Positions 16,110 through 25,640 of a stretch of 64,000 nt of DNA are shown here, piece after piece. Numbering within the stretch: position 1 is the first letter of the stretch; each line of letters begins with the position of its first letter. Position numbers and translations under genes: made by a program. The notes beneath the pieces are model-generated. The model was not told the DNA's origin. It saw only the letters and a program-made list of their open reading frames with translations, and did no database searches. Origin of the DNA: JAGNZR01 sp051646055 (GTDB lineage Bacteria; Fusobacteriota; Fusobacteriia; Fusobacteriales; Fusobacteriaceae); the NCBI GenBank assembly GCA_051646055.1, contig JBOFCM010000110.1:1-64000 (forward strand), read 5' to 3'.

Positions 16110-18023
16110 ATGAGAGTTATACTTCCAAGCCAAGATGTATTAGAGTTTGAAAGTGGAGTAAATATGTTTGAAGTTGCAAAAAAAATAAGCAACTCGCTAG
16201 CAAAAAAATCAATAGCTGCTAAAATAGATGGAGAGTTATATGATATGACCTACATTTTAGACAGAGATGCAAAGGTAGAATTTATAACCTCTGATTCTGA
16301 AGAGGGTGAAGAAATTCTTAGACACTCAACAGCCCACCTTATGGCTGATGCAGTGATAAGACTTTTTCCAAAGACTAAAGTTGCAATCGGTCCTGCAATT
16401 GAAAACGGATTTTACTATGATTTTGATCCTGTAGAACCTTTCAAAGAGGAAGATCTTCAGCTTATTGAAGCAGAAATGAAAAAAATAGTAAAAGAAAATA
16501 TAAAGATCCAAAGAGTTATGATGACTAGAGAAGAGGCTATAGAGCACTTCAAAAAGTTAGGAGAGATATACAAAGTTGAAATTATTGAACAGATAGCCCA
16601 GGGAGAGATGCTATCATTCTATAAACAGGGAGAGTTTATGGATCTTTGCCGTGGACCTCACGTACCATCAACAGGTTATTTGAAAACATTTAAGCTTAAA
16701 AATATAGCAGGAGCATATTGGAGAGGTGACTCTAAAAATAAGATGCTTACTAGAATATATGGATTTGCTTTTTCTGATGATACAAGACTGAAAGCACATC
16801 TGACTTTCCTTGAGGAAGCTGAACGTAGAGACCACAGAAAGATAGGAAAAGAATTAGATCTTTTCTTTATGAGTGAGTACGGTCCAGGATTCCCGATTTT
16901 CTTGCCAAAGGGAATGATCATGAGAAATGTTCTTACAGACCTTTGGAGAAATGAGCATGACAAGGCAGGTTATGACCTGATTGCCACTCCTATAATGCTG
17001 AACAAAGAGTTATGGGAAGTATCAGGGCACTGGTTCAACTACAGAGAAAATATGTATACTTCTGTAATTGACGATATGGAATTTGCAATAAAGCCTATGA
17101 ACTGTCCAGGAGGAATGCTGGCATATAAGCATCATATCCACTCATACAAGGAACTTCCAATCAGAACTGGAGAACTGGGAACAGTTCACAGACATGAGTT
17201 CTCAGGAGCTCTTCACGGGCTTATGAGAGTTAGAACATTCACTCAGGATGATGCACATATATTCATGAGAGAAGATCAGATTCAGGATGAGATTAAGGGA
17301 GTAGTAGAACTTATAGATAGATTCTATAAAGGGCTATTTGGATTCGAATACTCGATAGAGCTTTCAACAAAACCTGAAAAGGCTATAGGTTCTCAAGAAA
17401 TATGGGATAAATCAGAAGCTGCTCTAGCTGGAGCACTAAACTCTCTTGGAAGAGAATTCAAAATTAATCCTGGAGATGGGGCTTTCTATGGACCTAAGCT
17501 TGACTTTAAAATAAAAGATGCTATAGGAAGAGTTTGGCAGTGTGGAACTGTTCAGCTGGATCTAAATCTACCAGAAAGATTTGATCTTTCATATATTGGA
17601 GAAGATGGAGAAAAGCACAGACCAGTAATGATTCATAGAGTTGTTTATGGGTCTATTGAAAGATTTATGGGAATCCTTATGGAGCACTATGCAGGAGCAT
17701 TCCCTCTATGGCTTGCACCTACACAGGTAAAAGTTCTTACTATAAGTGATGAAGTGATACCATATGCAAAAGAAGTGGTAGCAGCACTTAAAGATGCTGG
17801 AATCAGAGCTGAGCTAGATGACAGAGCTGAGTCTATCGGATACAAAATCAGAGAGGCAAATGGAAAATATAAGATACCGGTTCAACTTATAATCGGAAAA
17901 AATGAAGTTGAAAACAGAGGTGTCAATGTAAGAAGAAGAGGTTCTCAAGAGCAACATTCATTCAGTTTAGGACATTTCATCAGTGAAATAGTTGAAGAGA
18001 GCAAAATCAAGTTTAATCTATAA
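16110..18023 (+). CDS. thrS: Threonyl-tRNA synthetase
   Basis: ThrRS charges tRNA(Thr). The 637-residue protein shows the N-terminal TGS domain (residues 1-60), the editing domain with HSTAHLMADAV and the CRGPHVPSTG motif, and the class II catalytic core. The core has motif 2 around VHRHEFSGALHGLMRVRTFTQDDAHIF and the zinc ligand in KPMNCPGGM; motif 3 is at HRVVYGSIERFMGIL. The anticodon-binding domain begins near LAPTQVKVL. A GGGGG ribosome site precedes the ATG. A 152-bp leader contains the hairpin noted separately. Confidence 0.98.
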   Translation: MRVILPSQDVLEFESGVNMFEVAKKISNSLAKKSIAAKIDGELYDMTYILDRDAKVEFITSDSEEGEEILRHSTAHLMADAVIRLFPKTKVAIGPAIENGFYYDFDPVEPFKEEDLQLIEAEMKKIVKENIKIQRVMMTREEAIEHFKKLGEIYKVEIIEQIAQGEMLSFYKQGEFMDLCRGPHVPSTGYLKTFKLKNIAGAYWRGDSKNKMLTRIYGFAFSDDTRLKAHLTFLEEAERRDHRKIGKELDLFFMSEYGPGFPIFLPKGMIMRNVLTDLWRNEHDKAGYDLIATPIMLNKELWEVSGHWFNYRENMYTSVIDDMEFAIKPMNCPGGMLAYKHHIHSYKELPIRTGELGTVHRHEFSGALHGLMRVRTFTQDDAHIFMREDQIQDEIKGVVELIDRFYKGLFGFEYSIELSTKPEKAIGSQEIWDKSEAALAGALNSLGREFKINPGDGAFYGPKLDFKIKDAIGRVWQCGTVQLDLNLPERFDLSYIGEDGEKHRPVMIHRVVYGSIERFMGILMEHYAGAFPLWLAPTQVKVLTISDEVIPYAKEVVAALKDAGIRAELDDRAESIGYKIREANGKYKIPVQLIIGKNEVENRGVNVRRRGSQEQHSFSLGHFISEIVEESKIKFNL

Positions 18024-18040
18024 TTAGAGAGGTATTAAAA

Positions 18041-18787
18041 ATGGCTGGACACAGTAAATGGAATAATATAAAGCACAGAAAAGGTGCTCAAGACAAAAAA
18101 AGAGCATCTCTGTTCACAAAATTAGGAAAAGAGATAACAATAGCGGCTAAGGAAGCAGGTGGAGATCCAAATTTCAACCCAAGACTTAGACTGGCTATAG
18201 ATAAAGCTAAAGCTGCTAATATGACTAAGGACGTTCTTGAAAGAGCTATAAAAAAAGGAACAGGAGAACTGGCTGCAGATGAGATGATGGAAATCAGATA
18301 TGAGGGATACGGTCCTGCTGGAACGGCCTTTATAGTTGACTGCGTGACAGATAATAAAAACAGATCTGCCGGAGATGTTAGAGCAGGATTTACAAAAAAA
18401 GGTGGAAATCTAGGAACTGATGGAGCTGTGTCTTGGAAATTCAAAAAACAGGGACTTATAACAGTTCCTGTGGCCGGTTTAGATCCAGATGAGTTTATGA
18501 TGGCTGCCCTTGAAGCTGGAGCAGAGGATGTTAGAACTGAAGATGATGTTTTTGAAGTTATAACAGACTATACAGAGTTTCAGACTGTCTTAGAGAATCT
18601 GACAAAAGCAGGATTTAAATATGAGGAAGCAGAGATAACAATGATACCTGATAACAAAGTGCAAATAACGGACTTAGAAACAGCTAAAAAAGTTATGATA
18701 CTTTTTGATACTCTCGATGAACTTGATGATGTTCAAAACGTTTATGCTGATTTTGATATTCCAGACGAAATTTTAGAAAAGCTGTAA
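18041..18787 (+). CDS. YebC/PmpR family protein
   Basis: The 248-residue protein begins MAGHSKWNNIKHRKGAQDKKRASLFTKLGKEI, the universal YebC signature, and continues with DPNFNPRLRLAIDKAKAANM and MEIRYEGYGPAGTAFIVD. Members have been described both as DNA-binding regulators and, more recently, as translation factors helping ribosomes at proline-rich stretches. It lies 17 bp after thrS, with a terminator downstream, so thrS-yebC probably form one transcript. Confidence 0.95.
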   Translation: MAGHSKWNNIKHRKGAQDKKRASLFTKLGKEITIAAKEAGGDPNFNPRLRLAIDKAKAANMTKDVLERAIKKGTGELAADEMMEIRYEGYGPAGTAFIVDCVTDNKNRSAGDVRAGFTKKGGNLGTDGAVSWKFKKQGLITVPVAGLDPDEFMMAALEAGAEDVRTEDDVFEVITDYTEFQTVLENLTKAGFKYEEAEITMIPDNKVQITDLETAKKVMILFDTLDELDDVQNVYADFDIPDEILEKL

Positions 18788-18806
18788 TTATTATATGAAG
18801 TAGAAG

Positions 18807-18843
18807 AAAGAATCTCAGAGTTAAATCTAAGATTCTTTTTTTG
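18807..18843 (+). terminator. Intrinsic terminator after yebC
   Basis: The stem AAAGAATCT...AGATTCTTT, with an inner AGA/TCT pairing, is followed by a T-run at 18836-18842. Confidence 0.85.
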
Positions 18844-18867
18844 TAAAATCAATTAGGGGAGAGAATT

Positions 18868-20943
18868 ATGGATGAAAAGTATTTAAAACTATACGAACCT
18901 TTCTCCCAGTTGAAGCTGGATTTTTTAAAAGAGAAAGATTTGAAAGAGTTGAAAAAATTAAAAAAACTGGGTGTAGAAAATGTGTTTCAACTCTTGAACT
19001 ATTTTCCTAGAAGCTATGACAATAGAACAAATCTAAAAAAAATATCTGAACTGGGGGAGAATGAGTACGCCGTCATAAAGGGACAGGTGCTGACCTGTGG
19101 AATCTCTTCCACTTTCAGCAATAAAAAAATAGTAAAGGCTCGTATCAGTGATGGAACAGGAGTTATAGAGCTCACTTGGTTCAGTGCCCCCTATGTTTCT
19201 AAGGCCTTAAAAATAGGAGAGGAATACTATTTTATAGGAGTAGCCAAAAGAGGATATGGATTTCAGATGGTAAATCCAGAATTTAAAAACATTTCAGCTC
19301 AGAAAAAAATGGAAGAGGGAGAAATTCTTCCTATATATAGCACAACCAAAGATATAAGTCAGAATTGGTTAAGAGGGATAATCGGGAAATTTTTAAACAG
19401 TTATTTAGGATATTATTTGGAAAATATCCCTCAAGACATAATGGAAAAATACCGTATAAAGAGAAGAAAAGAAGCTCTTCAAATTATACATTTCCCTAAA
19501 AAACAGAATGAATTGGAAGAGGCAAAACGGAGATTTGCAATAGAGGAACTCCTTATATTGGAGATGGGGATATTGGGAGCCCGTTACAGTTCAGATAGCG
19601 AAAACCACGATAAATATCAATTGGAAGATAGGAAAGAACTGGTTCAAAAATTTTTAGGGAATATGAAATTCCAACTCACTAAAGCTCAGAAAAGAGTAAT
19701 AACTGATGTATATAAAGAGCTTTCCAAGGGGAAAATAGCAAATCGACTTATTCAGGGAGACGTTGGAAGTGGAAAGACGATAGTTTCGATGATACTTCTC
19801 CTCTATATGGTGGAGAACGGATATCAGGGGGCAATTATGGCCCCTACGGAGATACTGGCGACTCAGCACTATCTTGGAAATTATGAAGAATTTGAAAAAT
19901 TAGGAATAAAGATAGAACTTCTTACTGGAAGTCTTACAGTCAAAAAAAAGCGAGAGCTACTGGAGAGAATAAAGAATAAAGAAGTGGATATCGTTGTAGG
20001 TACCCATGCTCTTATTCAAGAAAGTGTAGAGTTTAAAAAATTGGGATTGATTGTTATAGATGAGCAGCATCGTTTTGGAGTAGAACAGAGAAAATCCATA
20101 AGAGATAAGGGGGTTCTGGCCAATCTCATAGTAATGAGTGCAACACCTATTCCAAGATCCCTCGCACTATCAATCTATGGGGATCTAGATGTGTCCATAA
20201 TAGATGAACTTCCCCCTGGAAGAAAAGAGATACGTACCAAACATATTTCAGATGAAATTGATCGGAATAAAATGTATACGTTTATAAATAAAAAAATATC
20301 TGAGGGCAGACAGGCATATTTTATAGCTCCTCTCATAGAGGAGAGCGAGAAAATGAGTTCTAAATCTGTCATGGAGCTGGAGCAAGAGGTAAGGGCAAAA
20401 CTGCCTCAGTTCCGTGTGGGAATCCTCCATGGAAAGATGAGTGCAAAAGAGAAGGATGAGGTGATGCACCTTTTTAAAAACCATGAACTGGATATAATAG
20501 TTTCTACAACGGTTATAGAAGTGGGAGTAAACGTGCCCAATGCTTCCATAATTGTAATAAGCGATGCAGAAAGATTTGGACTGTCATCTCTTCATCAGCT
20601 TCGTGGACGTGTGGGAAGAGGGGAACATCAATCCTACTGTTTTCTTATATCGAAGTCTGAAAATGAAATTTCTAGACTTCGTATGGAGGTAATGGAATCT
20701 ACTTGTGATGGATTCCGGATAGCTGAAGAAGATTTGAAGCTGAGAAAACCTGGTGAAATATTTGGAACTCGTCAGAGTGGGGTAAGTGATCTGAAATTTA
20801 TAGATATAGTTCATGATGTGAAAACAATAAAACTTATGAGAGATGAGTGTATGGAATATTTAGAGCGAAATCGAGGTAAGATAAAAGAAGCAGCACTAAG
20901 AATTGATATCGAAAATAAATTTAATGAGGCACAGCAGTTTTAA
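18868..20943 (+). CDS. recG: ATP-dependent DNA helicase RecG
   Basis: RecG remodels stalled forks and Holliday junctions. The 691-residue protein has the N-terminal wedge/OB region (LGVENVFQLLNYFPRSYDNRT), Walker A GDVGSGKT, the PTEILATQH motif, DEQH box IDEQHRFGVEQR, SATPIPRSL (motif III) and the C-terminal SF2 motifs ISTTVIEVGVNVPNA and HQLRGRVGRG. Length is normal. The ATG follows AGGGGAGA, which itself shares an 8-nt match with seed 1 of the candidate sRNA. Confidence 0.97.
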   Translation: MDEKYLKLYEPFSQLKLDFLKEKDLKELKKLKKLGVENVFQLLNYFPRSYDNRTNLKKISELGENEYAVIKGQVLTCGISSTFSNKKIVKARISDGTGVIELTWFSAPYVSKALKIGEEYYFIGVAKRGYGFQMVNPEFKNISAQKKMEEGEILPIYSTTKDISQNWLRGIIGKFLNSYLGYYLENIPQDIMEKYRIKRRKEALQIIHFPKKQNELEEAKRRFAIEELLILEMGILGARYSSDSENHDKYQLEDRKELVQKFLGNMKFQLTKAQKRVITDVYKELSKGKIANRLIQGDVGSGKTIVSMILLLYMVENGYQGAIMAPTEILATQHYLGNYEEFEKLGIKIELLTGSLTVKKKRELLERIKNKEVDIVVGTHALIQESVEFKKLGLIVIDEQHRFGVEQRKSIRDKGVLANLIVMSATPIPRSLALSIYGDLDVSIIDELPPGRKEIRTKHISDEIDRNKMYTFINKKISEGRQAYFIAPLIEESEKMSSKSVMELEQEVRAKLPQFRVGILHGKMSAKEKDEVMHLFKNHELDIIVSTTVIEVGVNVPNASIIVISDAERFGLSSLHQLRGRVGRGEHQSYCFLISKSENEISRLRMEVMESTCDGFRIAEEDLKLRKPGEIFGTRQSGVSDLKFIDIVHDVKTIKLMRDECMEYLERNRGKIKEAALRIDIENKFNEAQQF

Positions 20944-21021
20944 TGAAATTAAACTATAAATCTCCTATAAAATATGTTAAAATTAAGGGGAATTAAAAAT
21001 TAAATATTAAAAGGTGATGAA

Positions 21022-22731
21022 ATGAGATTTAGTAAGTATTACATCAAAACATTAAAAGAAACTCCAAAGGAGGCAGAGGTAATCAGCCACCAGCTTATGA
21101 TGAGATCTAGCATGATAAAGAAGCTGGCAAGTGGGGTTTACACATATCTTCCGTTGGGACTAAAAGCTCTAAAGAAAGTGGAAAACATAGTAAGAGAAGA
21201 GATGGAAAGAGCAGGGGCTCAAGAGATACTTATGCCAGTAATCCAACCTGCAGAGCTTTGGATGGAATCTGGAAGATGGGACACAATGGGACCTGAGATG
21301 TTCAGATTAAAAGACAGACACAATAGAGATTTTATACTTGGACCTACTCACGAAGAGGTTATAACTGATATAGTTAGAAATGATATATCATCATATAAAT
21401 CTTTACCGTTGAATCTTTTCCAAATCCAAAATAAATTTAGAGATGAGAGAAGACCTAGATTTGGACTTATGAGAGGAAGAGAGTTCCTGATGAAAGATGC
21501 ATATTCTTTCCACGAGACAGCAGAGTGTCTAGATGCAGAGTTTGAAAATATGAAGGCAGCTTACAGCAGAGTATTTGAAAGATGCGGACTGACTTTCAGA
21601 CCGGTTGAAGCTGATTCAGGAGCTATAGGAGGAACAGGTTCTCAGGAGTTCCACGTACTTGCAGAATCTGGTGAAGATGCTATAATTTACTGTGATTCAT
21701 GTGACTATGCTGCTAATATTGAAACAGCAGACAGTAAAGCAGTACATTTAGGAAAAGAAGAGCTTAAAGAGTTAAAACTTGAATCAACTCCAAATGTTTC
21801 TAAGATAGAGGATGTAGTTGATTTCCTAAAAGTTCCTGTGGAAAAGACAGTAAAGGCTATGATGTACAAAGATATGGGAACAGATGAGATATACATGGTT
21901 CTTATCAGAGGAGATTTTGAAGTAAACGAAGTAAAACTTAAAAATAAAATTGATGCAGTTGATGTGGCTCTTCTTACTGATGAAGAGATAGAGGGAGCAG
22001 GACTTGTAAAGGGATATATAGGACCTTTTGGAGCAGAACTTAAAGATATAAAAATAATTGCAGATCCTACAGTTCTTGAAATTTCAAATCATACAGCCGG
22101 AGGAAACAAAGCGGATACTCACTATGTAGATATGAATTATGGAAGGGATTATACTGCCCATATAGTTGCTGATATCAGAACAGTAAAGGTTGGAGAAGAG
22201 TGCCCTAAATGTAACGGTCACTTGAAAGTTGCTAGAGGAATCGAGTGCGGACATATATTCAAGCTAGGAACAAAATACTCAGAAGCACTAAAAGCTACAG
22301 TACTGGACAGAGATGGAAAGAGCAGAACACTTATTATGGGATGCTACGGGATAGGAGTTTCTAGAACTATGGCTGCTGCTATTGAACAGAACTACGATGA
22401 GAACGGGATTATCTGGCCATCTGTAATAGCTCCATTTGTAGTAGATGTAATTCCTGCTAATATCAAAGATGAGACTCAAGTTGCTACAGCTGAAAAAATT
22501 TACTCTGCTCTTACTGAAGAGAGAATAGATGTAATAATAGATGATAGAAATGAGAAACCAGGATTTAAATTTAAAGATGCAGATCTTTTAGGATTCCCAT
22601 TTAAAATTGTATGTGGAAAAAGAGCGGTTGAAGGGATTGTTGAAGTTAAGATAAGAAGAACCAATGAGACTCTTGAAGTTCCAGTAGAAAATGTTGTAGA
22701 AACTATAAAAGAACTTATGAAAAAATATTAA
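21022..22731 (+). CDS. proS: Prolyl-tRNA synthetase, bacterial type with editing domain
   Basis: ProRS charges tRNA(Pro). The 569-residue length, LGPTHEEVITDI motif, RDERRPRFGLMRGREFLMKDAYSFH (motif 2 region) and the inserted editing domain (about 220-400, including GPFGAELKDIKIIAD) identify the bacterial form. Motif 3 is around GCYGIGVSRTMAAAIEQ. The start follows AAAGGTGATGAA. It converges on rny, with a strong bidirectional terminator in between. Confidence 0.98.
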   Translation: MRFSKYYIKTLKETPKEAEVISHQLMMRSSMIKKLASGVYTYLPLGLKALKKVENIVREEMERAGAQEILMPVIQPAELWMESGRWDTMGPEMFRLKDRHNRDFILGPTHEEVITDIVRNDISSYKSLPLNLFQIQNKFRDERRPRFGLMRGREFLMKDAYSFHETAECLDAEFENMKAAYSRVFERCGLTFRPVEADSGAIGGTGSQEFHVLAESGEDAIIYCDSCDYAANIETADSKAVHLGKEELKELKLESTPNVSKIEDVVDFLKVPVEKTVKAMMYKDMGTDEIYMVLIRGDFEVNEVKLKNKIDAVDVALLTDEEIEGAGLVKGYIGPFGAELKDIKIIADPTVLEISNHTAGGNKADTHYVDMNYGRDYTAHIVADIRTVKVGEECPKCNGHLKVARGIECGHIFKLGTKYSEALKATVLDRDGKSRTLIMGCYGIGVSRTMAAAIEQNYDENGIIWPSVIAPFVVDVIPANIKDETQVATAEKIYSALTEERIDVIIDDRNEKPGFKFKDADLLGFPFKIVCGKRAVEGIVEVKIRRTNETLEVPVENVVETIKELMKKY

Positions 22732-22734
22732 AAT

Positions 22735-22769
22735 AAAAAGAGACTGGGGAAATTCCCCGGTCTCTTTTT
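22735..22769. terminator. Bidirectional terminator between proS and rny
   Basis: A long stem (AAAAAGAGAC, TGGGG / CCCCG, GTCTCTTTTT) with a 4-nt AAAT-type loop has T-runs on both strands. It can terminate both convergent genes. Confidence 0.93.
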
Positions 22770-22779
22770 ATTTTAAAAA

Positions 22780-24378
22780 TTATTTAGCATATTCTACAGC
22801 TCTAGTTTCTCTTAGAATAGTAACTTTGATCTGTCCTGGATACTGCATAGTATCTTCTATTTTCTTAGCCATATCTCTGGCCATGATAGTCGCTTCATCA
22901 TCTGAAACCTGATCAGGATTAATAACAATTCTGATCTCTCTACCTGCCTGGATAGCATAAGAGGATTCTACACCCTGATAAGATTTTGCAATCTCCTCAA
23001 GGGCTTCCAGTCTCTTAATATATGTAGAAAGAGTTTCTCTTCTAGCTCCAGGACGGGATGCAGAAATAGCGTCAGCAGCCTGAACAAGGATAGCTTCGAT
23101 AGATTCGAACTCAACTTCATTATGGTGAGCCATAACAGCGTTGAGAACAGCAGGTTTTTCATTGAATTTTTTCAGGAATTCTCCACCTATAAGGGCATGA
23201 GAAGATTCTGAATCGCTTTCAAGAACTTTTCCTACATCGTGGAGAAGTCCTGCTCTCTTGGCAAGTTTAGCATCTGCTCCAAGCTCCGCAGCAAGGTTTC
23301 CAGCAAGTTTAGCAACTTCAATCGAGTGTACAAGGACATTTTGTCCATAACTTGTTCTGAATTTTAATCTACCTAGAGTTTTAACGATTTCAGGATGCAT
23401 ATGAGGGATACCTAGTTCCATAATTGCAGCCTCTCCAGATACTATAATATCTTTTTCTACCTCTTTTTCAGCTTTATGAACTACTTCTTCTATCTTACCT
23501 GGATGGATCCTTCCATCGGAGATAAGTTTTTCTATTGCAAGTTTAGCAATCTCTCTTCTTACTCCATCAAAACTAGAAATTACAACAGCTTCAGGAGTAT
23601 CATCGATAATGATATCTACTCCAGTAAGAGCCTCGATAGAACGGATGTTTCTTCCTTCTCTACCGATTATTCTTCCTTTCATCTCATCGTTTGGCAGATT
23701 TACAACGGAAACAGTGGCATCAACCACATATTCTGAAGACGCCTTCCCAATAGCTGTAGAAAGAATTCTCTTAGAGATTCTGTCTTTTTCATCTTCAAGT
23801 CTATGTTCGAACTCTTTTATTGTAAGAGCTGAATCATGTACAAGTTCATTTTTCAATTTATCTAGCAGCATATCTTTCGCTTCATTTTTAGAGATACCAG
23901 AAATTCTTTGAAGTTCATTTTCTTGAGCAATTTTAACCTGCTCAATTTCTTCTTTTTTTGAATCTAAAGATTCAGAAATTTTTTCTAGTTCAATAGATTT
24001 ATCTTCGAGCTTTTCTATTTTACTATCCAAAGTTTCCTCTTTTTTAGCCAGTCTCTGTTCTTTTTGGATAAGTTCAGCTTTAGAAAGTCTTATCTCTTTT
24101 TCAGAGTCCTCTTTCATAGCTAGAATCTGTTCTTTAGCCTTAAGTTCGGCCTCTTTTTTGAAAGCTGAAATTTCTCTCTCAGCATCTGTTTTTTTATTCT
24201 GAATTTCTTTTTCAGTTTTTTCTAGAATATCTTTAGATTTGAGGTTAGCTTTCATAATCTCATCTTCAAGATTGTTCAGTTCATCTATTTTTTTATCAAT
24301 AACGGATTTTTTATACAGCACAGAGCCAAAAATGGCAATTGCTATGATAATTAATCCAATACCTAAAATTGAATTCAT
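22780..24378 (-). CDS. rny: Ribonuclease Y
   Basis: RNase Y is a membrane-anchored endoribonuclease that initiates mRNA decay in many bacteria without RNase E. The 532-residue protein has an N-terminal transmembrane helix (ILGIGLIIIAIAIFGSVL), a long Lys/Glu coiled coil (about 30-190), a KH domain (GRIIGREGRNIRSIEALTGVDIIIDDTP) and an HD domain with RAGLLHDVGK. Length is typical. It is first downstream of the STAS/RsbW-like pair on the same strand. Confidence 0.97.
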   Translation of the reverse strand: MNSILGIGLIIIAIAIFGSVLYKKSVIDKKIDELNNLEDEIMKANLKSKDILEKTEKEIQNKKTDAEREISAFKKEAELKAKEQILAMKEDSEKEIRLSKAELIQKEQRLAKKEETLDSKIEKLEDKSIELEKISESLDSKKEEIEQVKIAQENELQRISGISKNEAKDMLLDKLKNELVHDSALTIKEFEHRLEDEKDRISKRILSTAIGKASSEYVVDATVSVVNLPNDEMKGRIIGREGRNIRSIEALTGVDIIIDDTPEAVVISSFDGVRREIAKLAIEKLISDGRIHPGKIEEVVHKAEKEVEKDIIVSGEAAIMELGIPHMHPEIVKTLGRLKFRTSYGQNVLVHSIEVAKLAGNLAAELGADAKLAKRAGLLHDVGKVLESDSESSHALIGGEFLKKFNEKPAVLNAVMAHHNEVEFESIEAILVQAADAISASRPGARRETLSTYIKRLEALEEIAKSYQGVESSYAIQAGREIRIVINPDQVSDDEATIMARDMAKKIEDTMQYPGQIKVTILRETRAVEYAK

Positions 24379-24414
24379 TATCCTATTCCTTTCAAAATTT
24401 TTTTGTGAAAATAA

Positions 24415-24765
24415 TTATCTGTTAAAAGCCTCTAAAGCAGCTTCTTCCGTATCGTAGATTTCAAAAATCTCATCCAGTCCAATCATTTCAAATATAGTTT
24501 TGATATGATCATTTAACTTAACAAGTTTAATATCTCCCCCAGCTTCCTTAACAACTCTAAGTTTTCCTCTAAGAATTCCCATAGCTAAACTGTTGATGTG
24601 AACAAGTTCTTCAAAGTCAATTACAAACTTAGTTATATCTCCTTCAACCAATTTGGCGATTCTGTCTTTAAGTTTAGGTGCTACAAGGGCATCTAGTTCT
24701 CCAACAACCTTAATAACCTTAATATCTCCAATATTTTTTTCGATAATTTCAAAATCCACTGTCAT
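24415..24765 (-). CDS. STAS-domain anti-anti-sigma-factor-like protein
   Basis: A 116-residue STAS protein of the SpoIIAA/RsbV type. It has VIKVVGELDALVAPKLKDRI, then FVIDFEELVHINSLAMGILRGKL; the latter holds the conserved phospho-acceptor Ser in INSLAMG. Such proteins bind and sequester RsbW-type kinases when unphosphorylated. The frame is open further upstream, but ATG 24765 with GGGAGG gives the family start, one base after the stop of the kinase-like gene. The partner sigma factor is not in this window. Confidence 0.85.
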   Translation of the reverse strand: MTVDFEIIEKNIGDIKVIKVVGELDALVAPKLKDRIAKLVEGDITKFVIDFEELVHINSLAMGILRGKLRVVKEAGGDIKLVKLNDHIKTIFEMIGLDEIFEIYDTEEAALEAFNR

Positions 24766-24766
24766 C

Positions 24767-25174
24767 TTATTTTGCCTCCCTAACTTTTTTTTCGATTTTA
24801 AAGATTGTTCCGTTGATTTTTTTTTCGATTCTGAAGTCGTCTGCAATAGCTTTTGCAAGAAAAAGCCCCATGCCGCCCTCTTCTTTACTTTTTTTCTTCT
24901 CATCAAATCCTAATCCATTATCTTCAACTACCAGATGGATGACATCATTGTCTTTTTGAATTTCAATTATGATATCTCCGTTTTGGTATTGGTACCCATG
25001 CTCTACAACATTGGTAGCCAGTTCATCTACAGCCGATAGCAATTGAAATACATCCTTACTTTCTATATGATGAATATCCAAATAAGTTTTTACAAGAGCT
25101 CTAATAAGGGAAAGATTTTCAAGAGAAGAGGGGATATTGATTTTGATTTCATTTTTTTTCTTCAAAACTATCAT
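24767..25174 (-). CDS. RsbW/SpoIIAB-like anti-sigma-factor kinase (GHKL ATPase)
   Basis: The protein of about 135 residues has the HATPase_c_2 motifs of switch-protein kinases: the N-box AVDELATNVVEHGY, the G1 box VEDNGLGF and the G2 region EEGGMGLFLAKAIAD. It should phosphorylate the adjacent STAS protein. The start may be ATG 25174, which overlaps the stop of the upstream lipoprotein as ATGA but abuts AAGGAG, or the TTG at 25165, 9 nt after AAGGAG. The gene pair is a standard partner-switch module, but no PP2C phosphatase or sigma factor is adjacent. Confidence 0.82.
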   Translation of the reverse strand: MIVLKKKNEIKINIPSSLENLSLIRALVKTYLDIHHIESKDVFQLLSAVDELATNVVEHGYQYQNGDIIIEIQKDNDVIHLVVEDNGLGFDEKKKSKEEGGMGLFLAKAIADDFRIEKKINGTIFKIEKKVREAK

Positions 25175-25554
25175 CTCCTTATTTCTTTCATATCTGTTAT
25201 CTGCCATATTCCATCTCTGAACCTGTACTCTAACTCTATATAGATTGTTGAATCTAAAGAATTAAAGCCGATTATGTTCTTTGCCAAAGTTCCTTGAAAC
25301 TCCGGTTTGGAAAAAAAGATTTTAATTCTTCGAAAATCTAAGGTTTTTATCTGCCTTAAGATATAATCATTTTTAAGAGATGGTTCAATCATCTTTACGA
25401 GAGAATCGCTGCTATTCTCAGATAAATCATCTTTTATATCTCTAAGTTTTAAAGTTAACTGTTCTTTTTCAATATTATTTACAACATATTTGTTTAAATT
25501 CGAGCAACCAGTCAACAAAATGATTAAAAATAGAATTAAAGTTCTTCTTATCAT
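25171..25554 (-). CDS. Small lipoprotein of unknown function
   Basis: The 127-residue protein has a lipoprotein signal peptide, MIRRTLILFLIILLTGCSN, with Cys17 as the lipidation site. The remainder is charged and may be an NTF2-like or cone-shaped fold (YIELEYRFRDGIWQITDMKEI), but I cannot assign it. It is the first gene of the unit leading into the kinase-like and STAS genes and overlaps the kinase start by 4 bp. A sensory link between the envelope and the partner switch is a possible inference. Confidence 0.75.
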   Translation of the reverse strand: MIRRTLILFLIILLTGCSNLNKYVVNNIEKEQLTLKLRDIKDDLSENSSDSLVKMIEPSLKNDYILRQIKTLDFRRIKIFFSKPEFQGTLAKNIIGFNSLDSTIYIELEYRFRDGIWQITDMKEIRR

Positions 25555-25640
25555 TCAAGTTCTCCTAAAAAATTAGCTAATAAGATAATACCATAATCAT
25601 TTCACTTAATCAAGATGTGATAGAGATATTTTCAAGAAAG

